Origin: JAILZP01 sp037444185
GTDB taxonomy: Bacteria > Bacillota > Desulfotomaculia > Desulfotomaculales > Desulfocucumaceae
Length of the DNA: 43,211 nt
Direction of reading: 5' to 3'
Assembly: GCA_037444185.1 (NCBI GenBank)
Contig: JBBIMW010000016.1
Span: 1 to 43,211 of the forward strand
Below are positions 8,584-16,401 of the stretch, one piece after another. Made by a program: the position numbers and the translations under genes. The first letter of the stretch is position 1. Every line of letters starts with the position of its first letter. The notes beneath the pieces were generated by a model. It saw only the letters and a program-made list of their open reading frames with translations. It did not search any database and was not told where the DNA came from.

Positions 8584-9801
8584 ATGGTGGACAGCTTTAA
8601 CTCACAGCAGGTCATCGAACTCCTCCGGTCCGGGGTGTCGTCCAGAAAACTCAGTGCCATCTTTTCCTACGGCAGGGAAGCGGCCATCGAGCGGGTAAAC
8701 CGGGAACTGATCCGCGTCCGGAGCGACGGCGCAGTGCAAAGCCTGGTGCTGAAGGGCAATTTCGGCAACGGCAAAACCCATTTTTTAAACATAATTTTCG
8801 ACCTGGCCGAAAAAATGAATTTTGCCGTCAGCTTCGTGCCTTTAAGCAAGGAAATACCCTTTAGCCGGCTGGACCGGGTGTACCGGAACGCAGTGTCGGC
8901 CCTTTATTTGCCGGGCTTCGCGCAGCCGGGAATACTGCCTCTCCTGTCGCCGGGAGGGGGCGGCAATGAGGAGACCGAAGAAGTGATCAAATTTGTTTCA
9001 CGCCAATTGCACCCCAAAATAGCCGCCGTTTTGAAAAATTACTGCCAGTCAACGGACCCCTGGAACCGGTATCAGTTGTACAGCGACCTTTCAGGAGATT
9101 TAATTCCCGGCTCCCTGCTGAAGTCCATCCACCGGATAAACACCGGATCTACACTGAATATACCAAAATTTCTGCAAAAAGATCATATTTTTGATTATTT
9201 CCGTTTATTGTCCTATTTGATCAGGGCCCGGGGATACGCCGGCTGGGTCATTCTTTTTGACGAGTTCGAGCAGGTAATGCACTTGGGGGTGGGAGCCAGG
9301 GCCACGGCCTACCTGAATGCCGCACGATTCATGTCAAAGGCCTTCGGCCTGACATCCACCTGCACCGTTTTTTCGTCTTCTTCCAGCCTCTGGTCGGAGC
9401 TGCTTCTGAAAGAAAAGCGCAGCGATTATGAAGCCATTCCCGACAAACTGGCGGCCAAAGGATTGCACCAGCATATCCCCACGGTCAGGGAAGTATTCGG
9501 GCAATTCCTGAGGGACAACCTTTTTCTGGATAACCTCTCTTCATTTGACGTGCGAAGGCTCTTGCACACCATCGCCGGACACTACACCCGGGCCTACGGC
9601 TGGCAGGCGCCGGAGGAAGTGGAGGCCGTGCTGAACGCCCTGGACGGTGAAAAACCGCTGCGCACCACCATCAGAGCCATGGTGGAATACCTGGACCTGC
9701 GGTACCTGCATGAAGAGGACACCGAAATTTCGGTGACCGCTCCCGAGGAATCCAGAACCGATATAATATGGACGGAGGATGTAGTGGAGGCCCCGGAATA
9801 A
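8584..9801 (+). CDS. P-loop ATPase, DUF2791/BrxD-like (second of two)
   Basis: A 405-residue ATPase with Walker A GNFGNGKT (58-65) and a classical Walker B VILFDEFE (222-229). The start resembles DUF2791 (BREX ATP-binding, BrxD-like) proteins: an N-terminal helix pair with a glycine-rich turn before the P-loop, then VSFVPLSKEIPFSRLDRVYR after it. The sensor strand reads TCTVFSSSS. A winged-helix-like C-terminal part (about 300-385) would fit DNA contact; this is inference. ATG at 8584 lies 13 bases after the previous stop, with GGTGGTG as ribosome site. It is the last gene of the block; no BREX methylase, PglZ phosphatase or other BREX core gene is nearby, so this is not an ordinary BREX locus. 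Confidence 0.78.
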   Translation: MVDSFNSQQVIELLRSGVSSRKLSAIFSYGREAAIERVNRELIRVRSDGAVQSLVLKGNFGNGKTHFLNIIFDLAEKMNFAVSFVPLSKEIPFSRLDRVYRNAVSALYLPGFAQPGILPLLSPGGGGNEETEEVIKFVSRQLHPKIAAVLKNYCQSTDPWNRYQLYSDLSGDLIPGSLLKSIHRINTGSTLNIPKFLQKDHIFDYFRLLSYLIRARGYAGWVILFDEFEQVMHLGVGARATAYLNAARFMSKAFGLTSTCTVFSSSSSLWSELLLKEKRSDYEAIPDKLAAKGLHQHIPTVREVFGQFLRDNLFLDNLSSFDVRRLLHTIAGHYTRAYGWQAPEEVEAVLNALDGEKPLRTTIRAMVEYLDLRYLHEEDTEISVTAPEESRTDIIWTEDVVEAPE

Positions 9802-9899
9802 CGGTGAAGGCCCCGCGGCGCAAAAATTTGAAAAAAGATATTGCTGCGGGAAGGAAATATCTGCACGGCGCCGAAAAGAACTTCAAGGGATGCAACACA

Positions 9900-10048
9900 A
9901 GCTATTTACAGGGTAGTTGCCCATGCCGCAGGCGGCACCACGAATCATGAAAATGCATTCATGCCGGCTTACCCATTCTGGATTCTGGATTCTGGATTCT
10001 GAATTCCGGCAGAATAAGCCACTCAGTGTGAGCTATTTTTAGGGTAGT
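9900..10048. repeat. 18-bp direct repeat pair around a gap
   Basis: AGCTATTTACAGGGTAGT (9900-9917) recurs as AGCTATTTTTAGGGTAGT (10031-10048), 16 of 18 positions identical. The 113 bases between them hold the seven-base tandem array and no gene. They could be direct repeats left by an insertion or recombination event, or two binding sites upstream of the TRAP operon. The gap from 9802 to 10212 contains no convincing coding region. Confidence 0.5.
9975..10009. repeat. Tandem 7-bp array (ATTCTGG family)
   Basis: Five consecutive seven-base units (ATTCTGG three times, then ATTCTGA and ATTCCGG) run from 9975 to 10009. The same word family recurs at the 3' end of clpB (29605) and, inverted, after the DMT transporter gene (38764), so it is a dispersed intergenic repeat. 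Confidence 0.65.
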
Positions 10049-10078
10049 ACTGTAGGATGGTAGTAAAAGTCGACGCTT

Positions 10079-10137
10079 CGCCGCCGGCATTACCCGGAGG
10101 ATGCGGGCACAATCCCGTATACAGGGGGGCTGCGGCG
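10079..10137 (+). promoter_or_regulatory. Structured leader RNA candidate upstream of the TRAP operon
   Basis: CGCCGC (10079-10084) can pair with GCGGCG (10132-10137) and encloses a seven-pair hairpin, ATGCGGG/CCCGTAT (10101-10107 with 10114-10120, six-base loop). A rho-independent terminator follows at 10159-10179, 33 bases before the dctP start. This leader-plus-terminator layout is that of a riboswitch or attenuator. I could not match it to a known riboswitch class: the inner hairpin superficially recalls the cobalamin P6 region, but no B12 box is seen. Confidence 0.4.
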
Positions 10138-10158
10138 CTTGGGGCCAATCTTCTTGAT

Positions 10159-10179
10159 ACTCCTGCGGGGAGTTTTTTT
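10159..10179 (+). terminator. Attenuator-type terminator before dctP
   Basis: ACTCC (10159-10163) pairs with GGAGT (10169-10173) around a five-base loop and is followed by seven T. The stem is short but has a clear U tract. It lies upstream of the dctP ribosome site, so it would stop transcription in the leader unless the upstream RNA folds differently. Confidence 0.55.
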
Positions 10180-10212
10180 ATTTTAAACATTTTTAAGGGA
10201 GGATGGACAGTT

Positions 10213-11277
10213 TTGAAAAAATCGATGTGTGGAGTGTTGTTATTGCTGGGCGTGGCATTAATGGCGGCCGGGCTGGCCGGGTGCTCCTCAACGCCGCCGC
10301 CGGAGCAGGGCAGGAAACAAACCGCTGTTGAACTTAAGCTGGCTCATTTTTTTCCGGCCACCCACCCGGCTGAAACACAACTGGTCAAACCCTGGGCAAA
10401 GGCGGTGGAAGAGTCCACCGGCGGGCGGGTCAAAATAACCAGCTATCCCGGCGAAACGCTGATTAAGGCCAACGATATTTATGACGGAGTCGCCGGAGGC
10501 ATAGCCGATATAGGGCTGTCCTGTTTTTCGTATACCCGGGGCCGCTTTCCGCTATTGGAGGCCTTTGAGCTGCCCGGAATAACATACAACAATTCCAAAG
10601 TAGCCAGCAAAGTCGCCTGGGAGGGGATAACCCGGTTAAACCCCAAAGAAGTGCAGGACACAAAACTTATGATGGTGTTTTCCACCGGCCCCGGGGATCT
10701 TTTCACCAAGGTTCCCGTGCGCGGACTTAAGGACCTGCAGGGGATGGAAATCAGAGCCACGGGGCTGAGCGCAAAAACCCTGAAGGCACTGGGGGCCAAC
10801 CCGGTGGCCATGCCCCAGTCCGAGGCCTACGAGGCTTTGTCCAAGGGCGTGGTAAAGGGAAATCTTTCTCCCATCGAGGTGCTGCAGGGCTGGAAGCATG
10901 CCGAGGTCACCCAGTACCTTACCCGGACGCCATTCCTTTACAATAATCTTTTCTTTATCACCATGAATCTCGACAAGTGGAACTCCCTGCCCCCGGATGT
11001 GCGGAAGGCCATTGAAGAGGTGAATAAAAAACATTTTGAGGAAGTGGCCATGGGCTTGTGGGACAAGCAAAACGACTCGGCTCTGAAATGGGCGGTGGAG
11101 CAAAAGGGAATAAAGGTGATAAGCCTTCCCGAAGGGGAAACGGCCCAGTGGATCCGGCTTGTAAAACCCATTCAGGATGAATTTGTAACCAGCGCCGGAC
11201 AAAAGGGGCTCCCCGGCCGGCAGGCCCTGGATACGGTCATGGAACTGGCTGAAAAATACAATAAAGAATACAAATAA
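10213..11277 (+). CDS. dctP: TRAP transporter substrate-binding lipoprotein (DctP family)
   Basis: The extracytoplasmic binding protein of a TRAP transporter, which delivers a carboxylate to the DctQM permease. The mature part has the family pattern: an opening ELKLAHFFPATHPAE strand, GLKDLQGMEIRATG in the middle and a conserved basic residue for the carboxylate. The TTG at 10213 is chosen because AAGGGAGGA lies nine bases upstream and because it starts directly at the KK of a lipoprotein signal peptide ending LAGC (cysteine near residue 21); in-frame codons back to 10057 lie in the leader and are rejected. Length is 354 residues, normal for the family. The divergent acyl-CoA synthetase genes beyond dctM suggest an organic acid as cargo, but this is not proven. 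Confidence 0.9.
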   Translation: MKKSMCGVLLLLGVALMAAGLAGCSSTPPPEQGRKQTAVELKLAHFFPATHPAETQLVKPWAKAVEESTGGRVKITSYPGETLIKANDIYDGVAGGIADIGLSCFSYTRGRFPLLEAFELPGITYNNSKVASKVAWEGITRLNPKEVQDTKLMMVFSTGPGDLFTKVPVRGLKDLQGMEIRATGLSAKTLKALGANPVAMPQSEAYEALSKGVVKGNLSPIEVLQGWKHAEVTQYLTRTPFLYNNLFFITMNLDKWNSLPPDVRKAIEEVNKKHFEEVAMGLWDKQNDSALKWAVEQKGIKVISLPEGETAQWIRLVKPIQDEFVTSAGQKGLPGRQALDTVMELAEKYNKEYK

Positions 11278-11306
11278 TAACCAAACTGTTTGGAGGTAGC
11301 CCGTAA

Positions 11307-11798
11307 TTGAACCGACTGAACGGCCTGGCCGCCGGGCTTGGCCGGATTATGGACAGGATAGCCGGCTTATGCCTGGTGGCCATAATGATTCTGGTGGTAA
11401 CCAACGTGCTTTTCCGAGCTTTATTCAAGCGGCCGGTGCTGGGGACTTACGATTACGTGACGCTGTCCACGGCGGTGATGATCAGCTTGGCGCTGGCATA
11501 CTGTGCGGTACAGAACGGCCACATAGCGGTGGGGTTTGTGGTCGACCGGCTGCCCAAAAGGCGCCAGGCGGCCGTTGACACCGCTGTGAACCTGGCGGCC
11601 GTTGCTTTCTGGGGCCTCTGCTCATGGCAGATGGCAGCCTATGCCGGCAGCATGGCGTCCAGGGGAGTGGTGGCAGCCACCAGCCAGATTCCCTTATATC
11701 CCTTTATCTATCTGGTGGCCTTCGGCCTGGCGGCGCTTTGCCTGGTTTTGCTGGTCCGGGCGGTGGAATCTGCGATGAGGGCGGCGGGCGGAAAATGA
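11307..11798 (+). CDS. dctQ: TRAP transporter small permease (DctQ family)
   Basis: The 163-residue four-helix membrane subunit that joins the binding protein cycle to the large permease. Hydrophobic segments lie at about 14-38, 47-68, 88-110 and 128-152. The TTG start at 11307 has GGAGGT ten bases upstream. The stop codon TGA overlaps the ATG of dctM by three bases (ATGA), the usual sign of translational coupling. It follows dctP by 29 bases in a dctPQM order. Confidence 0.88.
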   Translation: MNRLNGLAAGLGRIMDRIAGLCLVAIMILVVTNVLFRALFKRPVLGTYDYVTLSTAVMISLALAYCAVQNGHIAVGFVVDRLPKRRQAAVDTAVNLAAVAFWGLCSWQMAAYAGSMASRGVVAATSQIPLYPFIYLVAFGLAALCLVLLVRAVESAMRAAGGK

Positions 11799-13108
11799 CT
11801 GCATCGACGGTGGGTTTTATCAGCATAATGGCCTTTTTCGCCCTGTTGCTACTAAGGGTGCCTATTGCCTACGCCTTGGCCCTGGTGGGGTTCCTTGGCT
11901 TCAGTTATCTCACCTCGCCGTCGGCGGCCTTCAAAATGGTAACCAAGGAGATATTCTCAATTTTTTCCTCATACTCCTTAAGCGTCATCGCCATGTTCGT
12001 CTGGATGGGATTCCTGTCCTTTTACTCCGGAATGGGCGCCAGATTGTACATTTTCGCATACAGGCTTATCGGGCACCGCCCCGGGGGTCTGGCCATAGCC
12101 ACCCAGGCGGCGTGCGGCGCATTCGGGGCCATATGCGGCTCAAACACGGCAACCGCCGCCACCATCGGCGCCATCGCGCTGCCGGAGATGAGAAAATACA
12201 AATACGATCCCTCCCTGGCGACAGCCAGCGTTGCCGCGGGAGGAGTGCTGGGGGTACTGATTCCCCCCAGCGTGATATTCATCATATACGGCACGGCCAC
12301 GGAGCAGTCGGTGGGAAAGTTGTTCCTGGCCGGGATTTTGCCGGGGATTCTGCTCATGCTGCTGTACATGGCGGCAATATATATTGTGGTCTCACGCAAT
12401 CCGGCCCTGGGTCCCGCCGGCCCCAGGGCCACCTGGAGGGAGAGGATGGAAGCCCTGCGGGGTGGGCTGGGAGAAATTTTTATTGTCTTTTCCATATCCA
12501 TGGGGGGACTTTTTGCCGGCTGGTTCACTCCCACGGAGGCTGGGGCGGTGGGGGCGGCGGGGGTGCTGGGAGTGGCCCTTTTAAAAAGGCGCCTTTCCTG
12601 GGAGGGTTTCAGCAAGTCGCTGCTGGACACCACCCGCACCACCGCCATGATCATGCTCTTAATTGCCGGGGCGATGATTTTCGGCCGCCTGATGGCCATA
12701 AGCCGCATACCCTTTGAGGTGGCCGGGTGGGCCGGGCTGTTGCCCCTGCCGCCCTATGCCGTCATGGCTGTAATACTTTTAATATACCTGCTGCTGGGCT
12801 GTTTCATCGATGCGCTGGCGCTGGTGCTGCTGACCATACCCATATTCTACCCCGTTGTCGTCAACACCCTGGGCTACGACCCGGTATGGTTCGGGGTGAT
12901 AATTGTTATGACGGTGGCCATGGGGGTTATCACCCCGCCGGTGGGCATGAATGTTTATATTATCAAGGGGGTGGCGCCGGATATACCACTGGAAGTGATT
13001 TACAAGGGAATATGGCCTTTTCTTTTCGCCCTGATAATGTGCCTGGGAATATTGGTGGCCTTCCCCGGAATAGCCACATTTCTGCCGGACATAGTGGTAG
13101 GCCGCTGA
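11795..13108 (+). CDS. dctM: TRAP transporter large permease (DctM family)
   Basis: The 437-residue ion-transporter subunit of the TRAP system, which couples uptake to a sodium or proton gradient. About 12 hydrophobic segments are visible. Family motifs include AACGAFGAICGSNTATAATIG (starting near residue 104), GVLGVLIPPSVIFIIYG and the late ITPPVGMNVYIIKG block. The ATG at 11795 overlaps the dctQ stop; an upstream in-frame start would lie inside dctQ. The stop TGA (13106-13108) is part of a dispersed repeat that begins here and probably terminates the transcript. Confidence 0.92.
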   Translation: MTASTVGFISIMAFFALLLLRVPIAYALALVGFLGFSYLTSPSAAFKMVTKEIFSIFSSYSLSVIAMFVWMGFLSFYSGMGARLYIFAYRLIGHRPGGLAIATQAACGAFGAICGSNTATAATIGAIALPEMRKYKYDPSLATASVAAGGVLGVLIPPSVIFIIYGTATEQSVGKLFLAGILPGILLMLLYMAAIYIVVSRNPALGPAGPRATWRERMEALRGGLGEIFIVFSISMGGLFAGWFTPTEAGAVGAAGVLGVALLKRRLSWEGFSKSLLDTTRTTAMIMLLIAGAMIFGRLMAISRIPFEVAGWAGLLPLPPYAVMAVILLIYLLLGCFIDALALVLLTIPIFYPVVVNTLGYDPVWFGVIIVMTVAMGVITPPVGMNVYIIKGVAPDIPLEVIYKGIWPFLFALIMCLGILVAFPGIATFLPDIVVGR

Positions 13109-13156
13109 AAAAGCCCATCCGTCCCGCTGCTGCGGCGGCTTTTCCGCTCCAACGCA
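13098..13156 (+). repeat. Stop-codon-associated palindromic repeat, copy 1
   Basis: The element begins TAGGCCGCTGAAAAAGCCC, carries an imperfect stem GAAAAAGCC / GGCTTTTCC (13107-13145) and ends CGCTCCAACGCA. It shares this order with the inverted copies at 39078-39139 and, truncated, 17428-17467. It supplies the TGA stop of dctM. The stem followed by a T-containing arm would work as a terminator. Confidence 0.6.
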
Positions 13157-13202
13157 CGCCGGCTGGCTTTTTCAAACAGCCCTGGGCGATGCGCGGAACC
13201 GG

Positions 13203-13904
13203 TCACGGCTCCCGGCTGAGCACCATACGGGCGTCAACGGCCAATACACTGTCTTCTGCGGCCAAAAGCGGGTTGATGTCCACTTCCTCTATCTCCGGGT
13301 GCCTTTCGATAAAACTGGAAAAACTGAGCAAAACCTCGGCCAGGGTGTCCTCGCTGACCGCCGGCCTGCCCCGGAATCCCTTTAGCAGCGGGTAACCCTT
13401 GATTTCGGCAATCATGTCCCTGGCGTCCGCCTCTGCAAGCGGAACCATTCTGAAGGAAACGTCTTTCAAAACCTCCACCAGAACTCCCCCCAGCCCGAAC
13501 ATCAGCATGGGCCCGAACTGAGGATCCTTGGTCATGCCCATAATAACCTCGGTCCCTCCATGGGCCATCCTCTGCACCGACACGCCATCTATGACGGCCC
13601 GGGGATGTTTTTCCCGGACGGCGGCGATGATCCCGTCATAGGCGTCTTCAACCTGACGCGGTTCGGCCAGGTTGAGCCGGACCCCTCCCACATCGGTTTT
13701 GTGCGTCAGCTCCCGGGATACAATTTTAAGGACCACGGGAAATCCCAGCCTTACGCCAAGTGAAACAGCCTCTTCCCTGGATGAGGCGGTGTATGTTTCA
13801 TTAACCGGGATCCCCGCCTCCTTCAGCACTTCTTTGGCCTCAACCTCGTTCAGCATAATCCGGCCCCCACCTTTCAGCAGCCGGTCTATAGCATTATTTT
13901 TCAT
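13203..13904 (-). CDS. ADP-forming acyl-CoA synthetase, beta (ATP-grasp) subunit
   Basis: A 233-residue ATP-grasp protein corresponding to the beta subunit of acetate--CoA ligase (ADP-forming), which swaps phosphate and CoA on a carboxylic acid. The family start LNEVEAKEVLKEAGIPV, VVLKIVS, the DVGGVRLNL block and the closing EVDINPLLA motif are present. The ATG at 13904 overlaps the alpha-subunit stop by ATGA, so the two subunits are translated together; in many organisms they are fused. The direction (acid activation or ATP formation from acyl-CoA) cannot be read. Convergent with the TRAP operon, it may use the imported acid. Confidence 0.88.
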   Translation of the reverse strand: MKNNAIDRLLKGGGRIMLNEVEAKEVLKEAGIPVNETYTASSREEAVSLGVRLGFPVVLKIVSRELTHKTDVGGVRLNLAEPRQVEDAYDGIIAAVREKHPRAVIDGVSVQRMAHGGTEVIMGMTKDPQFGPMLMFGLGGVLVEVLKDVSFRMVPLAEADARDMIAEIKGYPLLKGFRGRPAVSEDTLAEVLLSFSSFIERHPEIEEVDINPLLAAEDSVLAVDARMVLSREP

Positions 13905-15370
13905 TCCGCGCCTCCCCCGTTACCTTTTTTCCTTTTGAAGTAGTATCCCGCCATTTTGCTCAAAGCCGTGGCGGCGCTTTTCACCGACGAAAAGACCGCC
14001 ATTCCTTCAGACGCCAGCAGCTGACGCCTCTCCAGCAGGGCTTTCCACCGCCATTCCCCGGTGTTCGCCATTCCCAGCCCCGGGTTGGCGATGGTGGCCA
14101 CCAGGGGTTTGAACCCGGCGGATTTGATTTTCAAGTATTCGCGAACTTCGAATTCTATCAGCATGGTCCACAAATACTCATCAAAGGGGGCTTCCTCGGT
14201 GACATTGCAGATCAGGAAGTCAAACCCGCCGCTTTTGGCCATAATCTGCATCATATCCATAGGCGTCAGGCTGGTACCCCCCAGTATTGAAAAATCAACC
14301 GGGTTACCCAGCCAGTTTGTCAGCCCCGGCGCCTTTTCCCTGATAAACGCCCTTACATCTTCCGGCATGGCCACCACATCCAGGCCGGCCTGCTCGCACT
14401 CATCGGCCGACAGCACCACTTTCCCCCCGCTGCCGCCTATGACCCCGACCCGCTTTCCGTTTATTTCCGGCAGAAAGTTAAAGGCCACGGTCAAATCGAC
14501 AAACTCATCCATGTCCGAAGCCTGAACCGCATTGCACTGCCGGAACATGACTTCCCACGCCCTGAAGGATCCGGCCAGGGATGCCGTGTGGGAAAATGTG
14601 CTCCTGGTCCCCGCCCCGGTTTTTCCGCCCTTCAATACTATCACCGGCTTGACCGCCGCGGCCTCCCTCAATGTTTTGAAAAACCTGCGGCCGTCCCCGA
14701 CTCCCTCGATGTATATGGCAATAACGGCGGTTTCTTCATCCCGGACCAGGTATTCCAGCAGGTCCGATTCATTTATGCCTGCGGCGTTGCCGTAGGAGAT
14801 GACCTTGCTGAAGGTCACCCCCCTCACCCCGGCGTAGCGGATAAAATTGATGGATATTCCCCCGCTCTGGAATATGCCCCCAACTTTCCCCGGCCTTTCC
14901 GGCAGGTCGTAGGCGTATGAAATTCCTTCCCCGGGCCGGTACAGTCCCATGCAGTTGGGGCCCAGCAGAAGTATACCCAGCCTTTCGGCCTCCCGGGCTA
15001 TCTCCTGTTCGAGCTCGCGGCCTTTTTTATCTCCGGTTTCACTCATCCTGGCGGTGAAAAGGTGTACCCCCCTGACGTTCTTCGCCGGGCACTGACGAAT
15101 CATTTCCGGCACATTCGCCGCCCCCACGCACGAAATGACGTAGTCCACATCCCCGGGAATGTCCCCAAGGGACGGATAGGCTTTCAGCCCCAATATTTCG
15201 CTGCTCTTGGGATTCACCGGATATAAAACACCTTTGTACCCCGCCTTGATCAGATAATCCACAAACAGGTTCCCGAATGTGTTTGGAGTGGCGGAAGCCC
15301 CCACCACCGCAATGGACCGGGGACGGAATAATTCGTCCAGCCTTTCAGACATGGCGCTTTTTGATTTCAA
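13901..15370 (-). CDS. ADP-forming acyl-CoA synthetase, alpha subunit
   Basis: A 489-residue alpha subunit of ADP-forming acyl-CoA synthetase: an N-terminal CoA-binding Rossmann domain (RSIAVVGASATPNTFGN near residues 17-33) and two succinyl-CoA-ligase-like domains. GPNCMGLYRP and FQSGGIS are conserved. The active-site histidine lies in TFSHTASLAGS (about residue 262), where family members usually read SHTGSLAG. TTG at 15370 has GGAGGT nine bases upstream; ATG seven codons in is the alternative. It is the first gene of a two-gene minus-strand operon with the beta subunit. Confidence 0.88.
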   Translation of the reverse strand: MKSKSAMSERLDELFRPRSIAVVGASATPNTFGNLFVDYLIKAGYKGVLYPVNPKSSEILGLKAYPSLGDIPGDVDYVISCVGAANVPEMIRQCPAKNVRGVHLFTARMSETGDKKGRELEQEIAREAERLGILLLGPNCMGLYRPGEGISYAYDLPERPGKVGGIFQSGGISINFIRYAGVRGVTFSKVISYGNAAGINESDLLEYLVRDEETAVIAIYIEGVGDGRRFFKTLREAAAVKPVIVLKGGKTGAGTRSTFSHTASLAGSFRAWEVMFRQCNAVQASDMDEFVDLTVAFNFLPEINGKRVGVIGGSGGKVVLSADECEQAGLDVVAMPEDVRAFIREKAPGLTNWLGNPVDFSILGGTSLTPMDMMQIMAKSGGFDFLICNVTEEAPFDEYLWTMLIEFEVREYLKIKSAGFKPLVATIANPGLGMANTGEWRWKALLERRQLLASEGMAVFSSVKSAATALSKMAGYYFKRKKGNGGGAE

Positions 15371-15468
15371 GTGATTATGACCTCCAGTGGGACAGATATT
15401 TTTTCATGTAAGACAAGAAAACAATCACCCTAAAAAACATTTTCTTTACCGACATAATTTTTCCTTTA

Positions 15469-16401
15469 TCAAAAGTTGCGAACTCCGTGACAGGCTACAT
15501 AACGGCCCCCTCCCAAGCTTTCAAAGGCCGGGTCCGCTTCATGGCAGATTTTCGCCCGCCGGGGGCAACGGTGATAAAAAGCGCAGCCGGCCGGGGGGTT
15601 GGCGGGGCCGGCCTCATCCGCCCCAGGATCCGCCAGGGGCGCCGCCGGGACGAGGGCCTGGGTATAGGGATGGGCCGGTGAATCGTACAGTTCCCGGCAC
15701 GGCCCCAATTCCACCAGCCTCCCCATATACATTACCGCCACCCGGTGGCTTATATGCCTGACAGCGGAAAGATCATGAGATATGAAAAGAATGGTTATCC
15801 CCAGCCAGCGCCGCAAATCAGCCAGCAAATTCAGTATCTGCGCCCGGGTGCTGAGGTCCAGGGCACTCACCGGCTCATCGCAGACGATAAAGCGGGGGCT
15901 TAGGGACAAAGCCCTGGCAATGGCCACCCTCTGCCTTTGCCCGCCGCTTAACTGGTGCGGAAAACATCCTTCAAAGCGGCTGTCCAGCCCCACCATGCCT
16001 AAAAGATGGTGGACCCTTTCCCTTTTTTCCCCGCCCCGGCAAAGTCCGTGTATCCCAAGGGGCTCCCCGACGGCTTCCCCCGCCGTCATCCGGGGGTTGA
16101 GGGAAGCGTAGGGGTCCTGAAAAATAATCTGCATCTTCCTATAAAGTGCACGTCTTTCCGCCTTACCGCAATTATGTACACTTACTCCCTCCAACAACAC
16201 CTCCCCGGAGGTGGGCCTATACAGCCCCATAATGACCCTGGCCGTGGTGCTTTTTCCGCAGCCGCTCTCCCCCAAAAGCCCCAGGGTCTCCCCCCTTGAA
16301 ATCTCCAGGTCAATGCCGTCCACGGCTTTCAGCACCTGCTTCCTTCCCCGTCGGAAGTATTTGCTCATTTTTTTTACCACCAGCAATATGTCTTCACCCA
16401 C
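15469..16401 (-). CDS. oppF: Oligopeptide/dipeptide ABC transporter ATP-binding protein (OppF type)
   Basis: The second ATPase of an oligopeptide importer. It has Walker A GESGCGKST, signature LSGGQRQRVAIARAL, Walker B FIVCDEPVSALD and the OppD/F C-terminal extension with the cysteine motif CAFYHRCPRRAKIC (about 280-293), where an iron-sulfur cluster has been proposed for related proteins. The GTG at 16401 is chosen: AAAGGA lies nine bases upstream and the start overlaps the oppD stop by eight bases. The frame stays open 33 codons further upstream inside oppD, but that part is not family-like. Length is 310 residues. Confidence 0.88.
   Translation of the reverse strand: MGEDILLVVKKMSKYFRRGRKQVLKAVDGIDLEISRGETLGLLGESGCGKSTTARVIMGLYRPTSGEVLLEGVSVHNCGKAERRALYRKMQIIFQDPYASLNPRMTAGEAVGEPLGIHGLCRGGEKRERVHHLLGMVGLDSRFEGCFPHQLSGGQRQRVAIARALSLSPRFIVCDEPVSALDLSTRAQILNLLADLRRWLGITILFISHDLSAVRHISHRVAVMYMGRLVELGPCRELYDSPAHPYTQALVPAAPLADPGADEAGPANPPAGCAFYHRCPRRAKICHEADPAFESLGGGRYVACHGVRNF

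Noticed and set aside
3819..9801. A standard BREX locus
   Set aside because: Only the DUF2791-like ATPases fit; no PglX methylase, PglZ, BrxA/B/C or Lon-like gene is in the window.
10079..10140. Cobalamin riboswitch
   Set aside because: One hairpin looks like P6 of that class, but no B12 box or full multi-stem core is present.
10057..10212. N-terminal extension of DctP by 52 codons
   Set aside because: The extension lies in a structured leader with a terminator; the TTG at 10213 has a strong ribosome site and begins a normal lipoprotein signal.
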